Positions 22,913 through 35,198 of a stretch of 64,000 bases of DNA are shown here, piece by piece. The notes beneath the pieces are model-generated. The model had not been told where the DNA came from. It ran no database searches and worked only from the letters and a program-made list of their open reading frames with translations. The stretch is from Dioscorea cayenensis subsp. rotundata. Its lineage: Eukaryota > Streptophyta > Magnoliopsida > Dioscoreales > Dioscoreaceae. The position numbers and the translations under genes were made by a program. Position 1 is the first letter of the stretch; the number at the start of each line of letters is the position of its first letter. The stretch is taken from the NCBI RefSeq assembly GCF_009730915.1, contig NC_052475.1, positions 31,061,016 through 31,125,015 of the forward strand, written 5' to 3'.

Positions 22913-25900
22913 AACTCAAAGAACTATAATTTTAATTATTGTTAAATCGAATGTTTTATTAATTTAAATGAATAACTATAAGTTGGATCTCACTGATATA
23001 ATAAGAGAGTACTATATATTTTTTTCTTTTTTTTTTCAAATTGAGAAATAAAGGTTCAACTCCCTTCAATAATGGTTGAGGATTGTTACTTATTCATATT
23101 TATTTAAAAAATAATAATGCTATGAGTTAGGCTTGGACTTCCACCATATTTTGCTCCAGTAAAAAATTATTATTAATACTTAGCTAAAATATACTTGCTT
23201 GCTAGCTAGTACTGAAAATACATGGTCGATTGTTAGGTAACATTGGTGTAACATTTAAACTTTAAATGACCTTCGTCTTCCAAGATTTGAACTTCATACT
23301 TCGGCATTTAATTGTAGGAGCTGTGAATCTGAGTCTTGATATCACTTTGATAAGAGTTGTTGTTTTTATAATGTGAATAAGATATTACATACATTTTATT
23401 TAGGTTTTAATTATGCAGTAGAAAGGGACCTCAACCTCGGTTTGTTTTCATAAAAATTAAATTTATGTAATAATGGCAATTAAAAAGTGATGTTTTTTCA
23501 AATAAATTAGTCAAAATTTAATATATATATATATATATATATATAATTAGTTAGCTTATCAATTTGATTTAAAATTAAATTTTATCTCAAAACACAAAAA
23601 GGGTGAAGCTAAACATTGAATTCTCAAATGCGAAAGTGATACAATTTTTATAAAAATCTTCACTTAATTTTTGTGGATATATAAAACATATAATAAACAT
23701 AAATGAGTATGGATACCACTATTGTAACAAGAGAATTAATATTTGATTCCACTTTTAAATAAAAAATTAATAGTTTGAATCCGTAAAGCAGTACCCATGT
23801 TTTTTTTTTTAAAAAAAATTATCATATGATTGTATTTTTTATTAGTTAATTACGAGTTTTTATTATTCATAATTTTTTTTACCATTTGTTGCAGGGAGGT
23901 AGAAACGCAAGAAATGAAACGCAAGATACTTTCACTTACTGTATTATTTAAAAACCGAAAAAACTTTTCTGAGTTTTTTTTTTCATTTTAATCTTTGGAA
24001 ACATAGTATGTGTGTTTATTATTATTTACAGTTGGATGATTAAATTTCATTTGAAGTCTAGTCCCTGAAATCACATTTGTGATTTTAGCTTGCTTTGATA
24101 AATTTTGGGTTACGTATACGGTATATCTTTGAGATAATTAATATCCATTTTATGGAACTAATTTTACTATTGTTATACTATACGTCATATAATTGTTCAT
24201 TTAAACCTATGATGTGGCGGTTGATATGTTAAATATATATTGCCCCCTAGACTATTTGAATATATAACTCTCAATAAAACCAAATATTATGTGTGTCCTC
24301 CAAATTTTATTTAATTTATTTATTTATGTACTCTCTTTATTTTTTTATTTTTTATTTTTATTATTTTTATTATTATTATTATTATTATTTTATGTTAGGC
24401 AACAAGTGCCCTCTGCTTAAGAGTTTGTCAAAAGACAAGCATGAACTGAGGTGCGTTAGTTACAATTGCATATCGACCCGTAGGGACTTACTAACGCAGC
24501 CATGTGATGAAAGTTAGCAACGTGCACGGCTAGAAGATTTGCATGAACTATACTAAGGTAATAAGCTCCTCTACTTTGCAACTCTAAAGGAGGGATGAGG
24601 CTTCTTCCATAAGAGATCAATTTGGGATCATTTTAACAGTATTATGAACAATATCTTGGCCCGAAAATAGTGGCTGGACAATATTTGGGGTTCCAAAATA
24701 GTGAGTGAATAGTATCATAGATAATACACAAGTAGAGAAGATTTATATTTTTCTATTACAAAATATCAACTAGTGTTATGCCATGCTATGCATGGGACGA
24801 ATGAACTGAATAGATGAAGTTTATAATAGTGTTCGCACAGAGAGACATAATTATCATAGATGATTTTGATAATAATATTTGAAATTTAACTTAAAACAAC
24901 AAACTTAATATAAATTTGGAAAAATTCTCTGTTGATTCTCCCATTGTTGACAAATTGAACGATTCTCCCATTTATTTGCTAATCAATTCAATTATTTTTT
25001 GATTTTCTTATCAAAGAGGGTGATTACAGTTTTGATATCAATATCTATAATAAATTATATTACTTTCATTGAAACTAAAAGATAATTTTGAGTCAAGTAC
25101 AGTTAGATTGATAAAAAAATATTTATCATTTGTATATTAGTAAAAAACACAATGATAAAAATTATATATAGGATGAATTCAATATAGCTATATTACATAT
25201 TATTTATAATTTACTCTTTTTAATAAATCATAACTAATTAAAAACTAAACTATAAATACCTTCTGGTTTAGCAATGCAATACCTCTAATAATTTATAATT
25301 AATTTATTCTTTATTACATATAAGTAACACATTATATGCAGTTAGTAGTCAATCAGTAGTTTGTTCATAATTATTAATTAAAAGTATTTCATTTTATATA
25401 AATTTTAATTAATTTTATATTATGAATATATAAGTAAATGGAAATATTTATTAGATTAACACATTAATAGTTTTTAAAAAAACAAACTTAATATAAATTT
25501 TTAAAAATTTATAATTAATTTAGAATGATTTTTTTTAATTTCTTCAAAGTTAATTAATGTAATAATGATATGATAAGATTTTTTCATTTGGCAGTTAATA
25601 GTCCATCGGTATTGTTCATAATTCTTAATTAAATTTTTAAATTTTAAATAAAATTTATATTAATTTCATAAATATATAAGTACATGGTAATAATTTATTA
25701 CATATAACTAACACATTAGTTTTAGAAAAATATAATAGAATTAGATGCTTTGGTATAGGGAAAACAAACTTATTTAAAAATATTTTGTTATATATATATA
25801 TATTAATGTTTTCCCATATTTTAAATAATTTTTATTTTATTTCTATAAATAAATTATAAAATTAAATTTCTTCCCTAATCTGGATTGCGGTACAATTTTA

Positions 25901-26160
25901 TTTCATAATTAAAATTAATGTATATAATTAATAGGGATTGACACTTATGCTACTCATAAAAAAAATAAAAATAAAAAATAAAAAAAAATATGATGATTTC
26001 AATCAAAATTAATATTTTTTAATGCACACTTCTTTTTTAATATTTATAAAAAATTAATATTTATATGCACAAAAAACCTACAATTAAGGCATAATTAGGC
26101 AAATGAATTATAAAAAATATAAAAAAAAAAAGTAATAAGGTAAGAAAAAAAAAAAGAAGA
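22913..26160. other. AT-rich spacer upstream of the TFB4 gene
   Basis: Mostly AT-rich with TA and ATT tracts (about 23521-23544 and 24350-24390). A less AT-rich patch at about 24400-24700 holds a 9-bp inverted repeat (TGCGTTAGT at 24452-24460, ACTAACGCA at 24490-24498) and no convincing gene. Nothing else recognised. Confidence 0.45.
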
Positions 26161-26169
26161 AAACTAAAA

Positions 26170-27075
26170 CCAAGGCCCAAGCCCGACTCTTATTCTCCTC
26201 CATCGCTGCAGTTTATGAAGCGGCCCCCTTCTCAAGTTCAACAGCTGTGGCTACTTCTCTCCGATCAATCAGCTGGGGCTTCGATCGATCACTGAGTAAA
26301 TTTCTTCTTTCCATTCTCATGATTTTCCCTTCTTGTTCTTCTCTTGCTTCGATTCTTCTTTCTTCTTCTCGTTTCTTTGTTATATTTGTGTTTTGTTTGT
26401 ATTTTATTTATTCTCTGCTTTTCTTCGAGTTCTCTGATTTCTTATTTTTCTCTCTGATTTAATATATTTTTTTTATTTGTTTTGAGTTTTTCTTCTGATT
26501 TATGCTATGTTTTCTTCTTGTTGTAGCTAATCTTTTAACTGTCCATCGTACATTCTGTTTGATTGCAGTATATCTGAATGTTTATCTAGCCAAACTGTGA
26601 ATTTTCTGTTCTACTTTACTAGTATTGTTTGCTTATATATGCATTGTTAACATTGTAAAACTTTTCATGATAATAAGATTGATTTCATCAACAAATGATG
26701 AACATGCACCATTAATTTCGACTCTACATGGAAAACTTTGTCAGATTTGCTTTTCTGGTTTAGTGGTGATACTTGGATAATTTGATTCTTAATGAGTTTT
26801 TGTGTAATTTAGTTAATGTAAACTTCTAAATGTCGACCTTTGAAATATTGTGTGTGGAGTATTGAATATTATGGCATTGAGTATAAAATGCCTCATCATA
26901 TATTTTTTTTAAGTCACTCCACTGAGTCAAAGTGAAATGTCCTCATTTTCTTGTAGATGTTGATTTTATGCTAATCTGAATTCTTACTGGTTATTTTATC
27001 AAAATCCCCAGAGTGCTTGATTGCAAACCTCTAAAGAACCACCGATTAAATACGATTCCATCTCACTCTTTACAG
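26170..27075 (+). promoter_or_regulatory. Promoter, 5'UTR exon and 5'UTR intron of TFB4
   Basis: A GGCCCA site-II-like motif is at 26174-26179, followed by a pyrimidine-rich leader. A plausible donor (ACTGA then GTAAAT) at 26296 and acceptor TTTACAG ending at 27075 would remove a 780-bp leader intron rich in T. The ATG follows 26 bases later at 27101. The exon boundaries are inferred from splice signals alone. Confidence 0.45.
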
Positions 27076-27100
27076 ACTTTTTCATAAAAGCCAATTATAA

Positions 27101-29128
27101 ATGGCTTCATCGGCACCACCCCCGAAGCTGTATACTGATGATGTAAGTCTCATCGTGATCATACTCGATACCAACCCCTTCTTTTGGGGCACCCTCTCAA
27201 ACACAACGGCCTCAAACTTCTCCTTTTCCAAATTCCTCAACCACATGATTCCCTTTGTTAACTCGCTTCTCCTGCTTAACCAACTCAACCATGTTGTCCT
27301 TATTGCTGCTGGTGTTACTTCTTGTGGATACATATATGATTCTGCCACAGCTGTGGCGTCTGATGGTGGTCAGAAGGTGCCTGCTGTTTGTTCTGAGATC
27401 TTGAGTCGCTTGGAGGAGTTTGTTGCAAAAGATCAAAAACTCGGTAATGGTGATCTGAGGACAGTTGGCGGTGTGATGTCATCATTGTTCTCAGGGGCAC
27501 TCTCACTTGCACTTTGTTGTATCCTTTGAATTATATGTGATTAAATGTTTTCTTTTTTTTTGTAACATGTTATATTTTGTTGATCCATAATCTCTATTTG
27601 AATAAGATATACAGAGGGTTTTCCGGTCTGGTATGCAGCATCCTCAGCCAAGGGTAAGCACTTTTTCATGTTTGTTTGTTTATTTTTCAACCCCCTCATT
27701 TAGATGAATACATTTTGATGGCAAGATGTTATTTTGAACTGAATTTGATTTGACAATTATGTTTAAATGGACCTTTGCTGATTGGAATGGAGTGCTTTGA
27801 CTACTTTTTGTGAACCATTTTTCGTACTTATATATAATGCTGAACTAACATCAATTGGCAGATTTTATGCTTGCAGGGCTCCCCAGATGGACCTGAACAG
27901 TATGTATTTAATACTTTGATTGCATTCATTTCATATGCGTCAGACTTCTGTCTCAACTTCATTATTGTGATTTGCAGATATGTTGCAGTGATGAATGCAA
28001 TATTCTCAGCGCAACGTTCCATGGTAGGTCGTGAAGAATAGTGTAGAGTTTAGCTGGTGCTGTCAATATTCATTTTCACTTAGTTTTTGTGCTTCCTGAA
28101 TATAATTACTGAAATGGGTAAATAAACTGTCAATTGTTATGGTTTCCTCAGCTTATCTTTGTTTTGTTATTTGGTCATATATGCAAATTTGGCTGAATTA
28201 TCTTCTGATTCTAGATTGGTCATTTAAAAAGTTTTCTTATGGCTTTTTTTTTTCGGGACAATGATTTAGCTCCAAAATTATTTTTATTTCAAAATGGGAT
28301 TTTACAATGGTTATTCTAATTGCCACTGTAATTCTTTGATATTTAATTGCAGGATCTGTTTTTCTTATAGTATCTCAAGGTCTATGAAGAGTTGTGATGA
28401 ACAAAACAATGTAGTTTAAGCTTAAAAATTATATGTTCTAAGATGATTTTTCAGTTTTGCATGTCTCTGTTTTCTATTTATCTGCCTAAGACACCTGATC
28501 AAGTTTTTACACAAAATACCTTTTCATGGCAGGATGGGGAAAAATAGGTGTCATTGGGTAGAAAAATTTCTATTCTCAGATTTACTATGATTATATATTA
28601 CAATGCGGGGGAGATTTGTTATTTTGACTCATCTGTTTTGCTAGTTCTTTTACCCACCACATGAAGACTTTCTTCTTCTTTGCATCTGCTTTTTTTTCAA
28701 TGTTTTAACTAGGCTGGATGGTATCACTTTGATTGTTATGTGGGTGTTGAAACAACCTATAGTGTTTTTCATTTGGAAGTTTGAAAGATGATGCAGTGCA
28801 ATAATTTAGCTTTTGGGAACTATGTGGTAGTGAAGCCCTACTAAGGGGACCTACATTTGCATCCTGAGAAACCTAGGGAGTAGGGACCGGATATATGGAG
28901 ACATATACTGATACATCCTTTTTCCTAGGAATGACATGTAGGCAACATTTTGTCATGCCATTCCATCTGTGTCCATATGTATCACATAATTCATTATATT
29001 TGAGCTGAGAACCAGTATCCAATTGGATCATTTGTAACCCAATGTTGACATTTTTTGCCCTTCAGTTTGTATTATTATTATTATTATTGTTGTTGTTGTT
29101 GTTGTTAATATTATTATTGTTGTTGTTG

Positions 29129-29176
<48 letters not shown>

Positions 29177-32005
29177 TTATCCTCAAGATGTTCTGTCTGT
29201 GCAGTTCTATGTTCTTGTGCTTGTTTGGGAATTTTTACTGATCATTATGATGAAAAATCTTATTTATCTTTCAGGTTCCTATTGATTCATGTGTTGTGGG
29301 AATGCAACACTCTGCCTTCTTGCAGCAGGTTTTGTTGTCTTCAGAAATTGGAAAATTTTGCTCAGTTGAAAGATTACTAATTTCACCTCTAGTGTTAATA
29401 TGGGTTACTTATATCTTGGATTTTTTTTTTTAATTGTACCTGGCTGCCAGGCTTCATATATTACCGGTGGGGTTTATCTGAAACCACAACAGCTGGATGG
29501 CTTATTTGAATATTTCACAGTAAGTTTTTAAAGTTGATACCTTTATGGTTACATATGCCAAGTTAATATCTTTATGGTTACATATGCCAGGAATTGTATT
29601 GCTGCATAAGATAGGAAATAATCCTGTACAGGTTGTTTTGCCATAAGAATTGTTGCTGCCCCCAACATCTGTGTGTAAAAAAAAAAAAATGTTTTGTCTA
29701 TCTGATTTTGGTGGACCATTCTTTTTTCTTTGAAAAATTTTCATGTATTTCTCAATTAATATTCTTCACAGAGATGATTTAGTTAATGCTTTTTTGGTTA
29801 AACTGAATGTACTGTGAACTATAATGATTTTAAAATTATTGACAATCAAGATGAGGACTTTCTTGGACTAAATTAGTGAGTTTTAGGGCATGCCAGGGTC
29901 TATCACACTATATTTAGCTTGCCTGGCATAGTCGGCAGTCATTCAACATCTACCTATTATAGCGTTATTCTACTCATTTATTAATTATGACGTCTTTCTT
30001 TGTTTGCAGGCAGTATTTGCAACTGATTTGCAATCTCGCAGTTTCTTGCAACTTCCTAGACCTGTTGGTGTGGATTTTCGTGCTTCGTATGTACTTCTCT
30101 AAGAATTCACTTGACCATAACCTTTTAATATGAATTCATAAACCTTGACCTTTGATTTCTAGAATCCAAACCATTCACAGGTAATGCTTAAAATTCTAGC
30201 AGTTTAAAAGGGAATTTAATATAAAATGTTGGAAATCCTAGTGTCATCTATGTAATTTTCTCCCTGAGATACACAAACATGAAAAACTTTTTAATATCCA
30301 TAATAAAAGGATTGTGACAAGAATCTTTTCACAACTTCAATCTCTTGTCATTTACCTCAGCTAGGTCATGTATGTAATCAATTATTGTTGCTCGTAATAT
30401 CCTGCCAAGATCTGCACGTGATTCTATTTACGAACAACTATAAAAGCTTCACTGTAATGTATTCTTTGATTTTTAGTGTGGCTCACTGTGGTTATATATT
30501 GCAATACCCTTTCAAAAACTTTTCACTTTGTGGTTTATTTGTGTGAAAGTGCATGTTCCTGAAATTATTTTTCTCACAGGTGCTTTTGCCATAAAAAGAC
30601 CATTGACATGGGGTATGTTTGCTCTGTTTGTCTATCAATATTCTGCAAACCTCACAAAAAGTGTTCCACTTGTGGGTTAGTATATTTTCAGAACTCTCCT
30701 ACCAGTTACATATTGCATTATAGAGAGTGATTTGCATCATATATTGCTTCAATTTTTTATAATGTTACACTGGATTATCTTTGATGTGTACATGGCTCTC
30801 ATTTTCATATGTCAGTGCTGGTGGCAATTAACATTTCCAGCTGGTAGCCTTTTATTCTATTTACATCACGTCTTGTGTGATCTGAGTGGTTGATTTTATA
30901 ATAAGAAAAGTTGTTCCTATTTCAAGTTATTCCAAAGGTGGTATTTAGTTAGAGAGGTTGCAGCATTCTAACCTCGCCTACCAAAAACCACCTATAGGTC
31001 AATCAAAGTATACAATCCTTTGAACAAGTGGGAAAGTAGTCAATTGGCTTCATGTTTGAGGTGAAACGATATATATCATCTCTTGCTGCTTACAAGTGAC
31101 AGTGGCAGAGTGTTTTTAGTAAAATTGTGATGTCGCCGTGGTGAATGGAGTCGATGCATAAGAAAAAATAATTTCTACCTGAAAACTTTTTGTGATGTTA
31201 CCAGACTGCATGACCCATAGTTAATAATACCAGACTATATTAACCTGCCATATGTAGATTCATTTCTTTGGTCACTCTTGGGAAAGATGAGGGCCAGACT
31301 TCCTGTTGGTTAGATTTTTAAATATAAATATACGGTTTAGGCCTGTTGCTTATGTGTATCACAGGCAAAAACTGATTTGTTGATGAGATGAGAAATACCT
31401 ATTTAAGATATTTTGACTCCTATTATTTAAGACTCTACGTTTTACTGAAAACTCAGCACAAGTTGTAAGACTAATGAGACCAAAAGGTATGGTACTGGAA
31501 TTGTGCGAACACTCTCTGATTTTCTATGGGAATCCTGATGCTATGCTATGCTGCCTAAGATAATGAAACTTTTCACACATGTGCTCCATATTTTGTTAAT
31601 CAGAATACACAGATTACCATTATGGATAGTTTTCAACTATTCAAAGAATTTATGATCCTATGTTCGGCAGAAACATTCTTCACCTTATGCTATGTTATGC
31701 TGCCTAAGATAATGAAAATTTTCCCACATGTGCTCCATATTTGGTTAATTAGAATACATAGATTACCATTATGGATAGTTTCCAAGTAGCCAAAGAATTT
31801 ATGACCCTATGTTCGACAGAAACATTCTTCACTTCACTCTCTCCGGATCATATTTTTTCCTCCATTATTTATTATTAACAAATAATTCCAGCTGTTACAG
31901 TATCATTTTGTGAGACATGCTTGTTTTGGTATATAATGCAGATCAGAAATCAGTCACTCACAAACTGAACAGTTGGATCGCAAAAGAAAACTTTCAGAAG
32001 TTTGA
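27101..32005 (+). CDS. TFB4: TFIIH core subunit TFB4 / p34 (GTF2H3 family)
   Basis: This is a subunit of the TFIIH core, which opens DNA in RNA polymerase II initiation and nucleotide-excision repair. Nine coding exons (27101-27518, 27607-27653, 27862-27899, 27978-28023, 29275-29328, 29451-29519, 30010-30086, 30580-30675, 31942-32005) give 302 residues, the normal family length. The N-terminal two-thirds is the von Willebrand A-like domain: VSLIVIILDTNPFFWG at the start, IAAGVTSCGYIYDS, and GSPDGPEQYVAVMNAIFSAQ. The C-terminus has the Cys-rich zinc finger CFCHKK, VCSVCLSIFC and CSTCGS. The frame closes only if intron 3 starts at a GTATGT directly after GAACA. A (ATT)n tract sits in intron 4 and a tandem duplication in intron 8. 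Identification is secure. Confidence 0.95.
29070..29176. repeat. (ATT)n(GTT)n(ATT)n microsatellite in TFB4 intron 4
   Basis: A compound trinucleotide repeat of over 100 bp, lying about 100 bp upstream of exon 5. The leucine/isoleucine-rich frame across it is a repeat artefact. Confidence 0.95.
31538..31834. repeat. Tandem duplication, 149-bp period, in TFB4 intron 8
   Basis: Two adjacent units (31538-31686 and 31687-about 31834) share TGCTGCCTAAGATAATGAAA, CACATGTGCTCCATATTT, GATTACCATTATGGATAGTTT and CAGAAACATTCTTCAC in the same order and spacing. By eye there are about a dozen differences, near 90% identity. It is non-coding. Confidence 0.92.
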
Positions 32006-33192
32006 TATAACAGGCAAGCGCACAGCCTCACACCTTGCTAATTGTTAGATGCATCATCGGCTTTTTTTTCAGGTGTTGAATCCTCAAGCAAGACACAGCA
32101 TCTTATCTTCTTTCAAGCATGACTTGTGAGGAATTTTTGTGCCGGCGTCATACTTACCTACTGTCGTAACCCTTTTTCTCTATAATTGAGCACATAATAC
32201 TTGCAACATCCCATGCATGTAAAGTAAACCATCTCCTAATATTTAGGTGATGTTTGATAGTGTGGATTATAAAAGGTGTTGTAGATTTGAATGGAAGGAA
32301 TGGAATTTAACTATTGTCATTGGATTAATGGGCACATGATGAATGCCCAGTTTGTTATTATTCTCTTGTTTGCATTGTAATTTAGAGGAAATACTAAAAT
32401 GTTGACTTAATCCTGTCTATTTTATCCAGGGGCTGATATGTAAATTATATTAAATTTAATATAAATAAATATTATAAAACTTGTGTGTTTAAAAAGTTAA
32501 AATGACCAAAGTGCCTTTAGTCTAACAACATTGGTTTCATTGCGAAAAGGGTTGTCTATTGATACATATTGTCCGGGATTAAAACATGTTGGACACAAGT
32601 AGGTGACTACGTGCTAAGGGTTCGCGGTTGTGGGTGCACGATTAGGTCCGTATTATTGTGCGCACTCTCATAAGTATTGTTTACTGTACACACACTGCCT
32701 TGGATTAGTGCTTAAACAGGTTTTTAGCCTTGGTTCGGGGTCATATACAAGTTGAAATTCATTCTGGAAGTGTTCATGGGGATATAAAGACAAATATATG
32801 GGTTTTACAGAGGTTTGTCTGCAAGTATCAACATAATGTGTGCACTTGCAAAGTGATTGTATAAACAATATTGATTTGCTTGAAGAATTTAACCTAATTT
32901 TTTTGTCCCAGTTTTTTAAAACAAAAAATTATTAAATTGGGGTTTCAAACATAATATTCAAGACACCAACATTTCAAACACTCAGTTAGAAACGCAGACT
33001 TTTGAAAAATAATAATAATGAGTAGTTTGTTAATCATGTCTTAAAAAAGTAATTATAATGATTCTTATTTCTAACTGATATATTTTTAAAATATATGCCC
33101 CGGGAAAACATCACCGGCACGCAAATCTCAACCGTTTGTTTCTCCTCGCGATCAACAGTAACGATCGCGACGTGAGATCTGACTAAATTAAC
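32006..33192. other. TFB4 3'UTR and spacer to the RhoGAP gene
   Basis: TFB4 3'UTR followed by AT-rich sequence. A less AT-rich part at about 32560-32870 has no recognised gene, RNA or terminal repeats. I see nothing else. Confidence 0.45.
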
Positions 33193-33655
33193 GGGCCCAC
33201 AAACAACGGCCACTAAATCCAACCAATGGGGCCCATCACACATGGCAAACAACAGGGGCACGTTAAAAGCTGGTTCTCCTCTCAAATTTAATCTCACCCG
33301 TTTATTTTCCCTAGAGATCAGAAACGAATGCCTCGTGATATGATCCTTCAAACGGCTTAGTGCGCTACAATGATGGTTTCGTAACAGCTATAAAACACAG
33401 CACGCGCTCTCGCGTTCTCGAGGAAAAGCGGCAGAGCGGGGACGCCCGGGTCTCTCGGGGCCGCGCCAGCAGGAGAGAGAGAGAGAGAGCGCCTCGAAGG
33501 AGATAAAACCAGGGAGTGGGCGCGCGAGAAGCTCGGAGCGGCAGAGGAGGAGGGAAAGGGAAGGAGATGAACGAGGAAAATGAGGTGAAAATGACGCTCT
33601 CAAGGGAATGATTTGAGTGCATCCCTTCCCTGTGGAAGAGGCGGAGGAGGAGCAG
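33193..33655 (+). promoter_or_regulatory. Promoter and GC-rich leader of the RhoGAP gene
   Basis: GGGCCCA at 33193-33199 and TGGGGCCCA at 33227-33235 are site-II-like motifs. A GC-rich leader begins around 33400 and holds a GA repeat at 33473-33488, a typical GAGA-type site in plant leaders. A donor CAG then GTCTGG near 33655 could start a 5'UTR intron that ends at the acceptor directly before the ATG (35198). The transcription start is inferred. Confidence 0.45.
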
Positions 33656-33990
33656 GTCTGGATTCCTGAGTCTTTGATTTTTAAACTTTTAAATTTTTTT
33701 TTTGTTCTTTAATGGAGTTTGATCGTGGATCGTGGTCTTCAGGCTTGTAGCTGTTGTTTTATCCGATTCTTGATCCCTGGTTCGTTGCTCTCTGCTCTCG
33801 TTATTTCTGGATCGATTCATTGTTGTTCTTGTCTTTTGTTTCCTTTCTTTTTTTCTTTTTTGGTGATTTTCTTTGTGGTGTGGATTTCTTTTATTAGGGT
33901 TTATCTTGATGATTAGTTGAGTGCTGTTTGTAATGCTTTGATTTGTGAGTTGAATGAGTTCTTGATTTTTGTGTCCTTGTAACTTCAAGG

Positions 33991-34285
33991 AAATGGAAGT
34001 TCTGCAAGAGAGAACATTTCTTGGTTGTCGAGTGATACCTAATTGGGGAATTTATAATATACTAAGACTAATGGAGCTTTTAGCATTATAGGAGTTGCGA
34101 GTAGCATTAGAAATGCTTTTCTTGTGACATTAGAGAAAATGGAAATTATGTGTGAGAGAGAACATTTCTTGATCATTGAGTGAAACGTAATTGGCATATT
34201 TATTGCTTCTGATATACCAAACCTAGTGGAGCTTTTGGCATCATACGGGTTGCAGGAGCATTAGAGATGATTTTCTCAGGTTTAG
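33991..34285. repeat. Diverged tandem duplication, ~147-bp period, in the RhoGAP 5'UTR intron
   Basis: Units at about 33991-34137 and 34138-34285 share in order AAATGGAA, GAGAGAACATTTCTTG, GAGTGA, TAATTGG, TGGAGCTTTT(A/G)GCAT and AGCATTAGA(A/G)ATG. They are more diverged than the duplication in TFB4 intron 8, and the two pairs do not resemble each other. Confidence 0.8.
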
Positions 34286-35198
34286 CAGGGACATTATGAA
34301 AAATGCTGCCAAAATGCCATTGACATTGCCATTGAGGAGGTGGTTTAGTGCTGCACCCAGGATCATAGGCTATTAAGTCAAGCATTTGTTCAGTTTATTT
34401 TCTAAAAAATTTGTCTAATTTAGCGATTACATGCTTTCTTAGTGCATCCTGCTTATTATTGAAAGTTTCTCTTGTGTCCCTATGTTTCACACATTCAACT
34501 TTCTTGGCTTTACTAACTAAGCATTTAAGTTATGTTTTGTGATTGCAAAATTAATTCATGAGCTGCAATTAAGTAGTATTTATGAAAATCCAAGATGAGC
34601 ACTGTTGCTTCATCCAATTTGCTTGTGTAGATCACACTAGCAGTGAAGGACTTCAAGCACAAATTCTTATCTCATCTTCAAGTTGGCCTTGACCTTAATT
34701 GTTATGTGAAGTGAAAGTTAGGGAATATAAATGGCTATGAACTTGATGACAATATCTTCATGTTGAAGATTATTTTGTTGTTTGAGAGACCATCAACCTT
34801 CGTGATTGCTGAAAGCTAATCACATTTCTTGGTTTCCTGCAAACAGTTGCATGTGTCAACACACACATACACCTCTCTAGCTCTAAGAAACATCATATGC
34901 TCTGGTGGTGTAGCTTGTTTGTATTGAAAATATCTAGGAAACTTAGATTGACAATTTATTTACGGAACTGATGTCTTATTTTTGCTTTCTTGAACTTGAA
35001 CTGGCATATGGTTTAAAATTTCCCCAGTATCTTCACAATTTTAAAATATAGTTTGCTCTTATTACATCCATTTTCCCAAGTTCATGTGATAATTCTTACT
35101 AATGGTGATGCCCCAACTAGAAGCCTAGAGACTATGGATTTCTTCATGTGTACAGTGCATATAGTGCATTGTCTTATTGTGCCGAATATTGCTTGCAG

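Noticed and set aside
29042-29380. Leu/Ile-rich 112-codon open frame
   Set aside because: It is a direct translation of the ATT/GTT microsatellite running into TFB4 exon 5 in the wrong frame.
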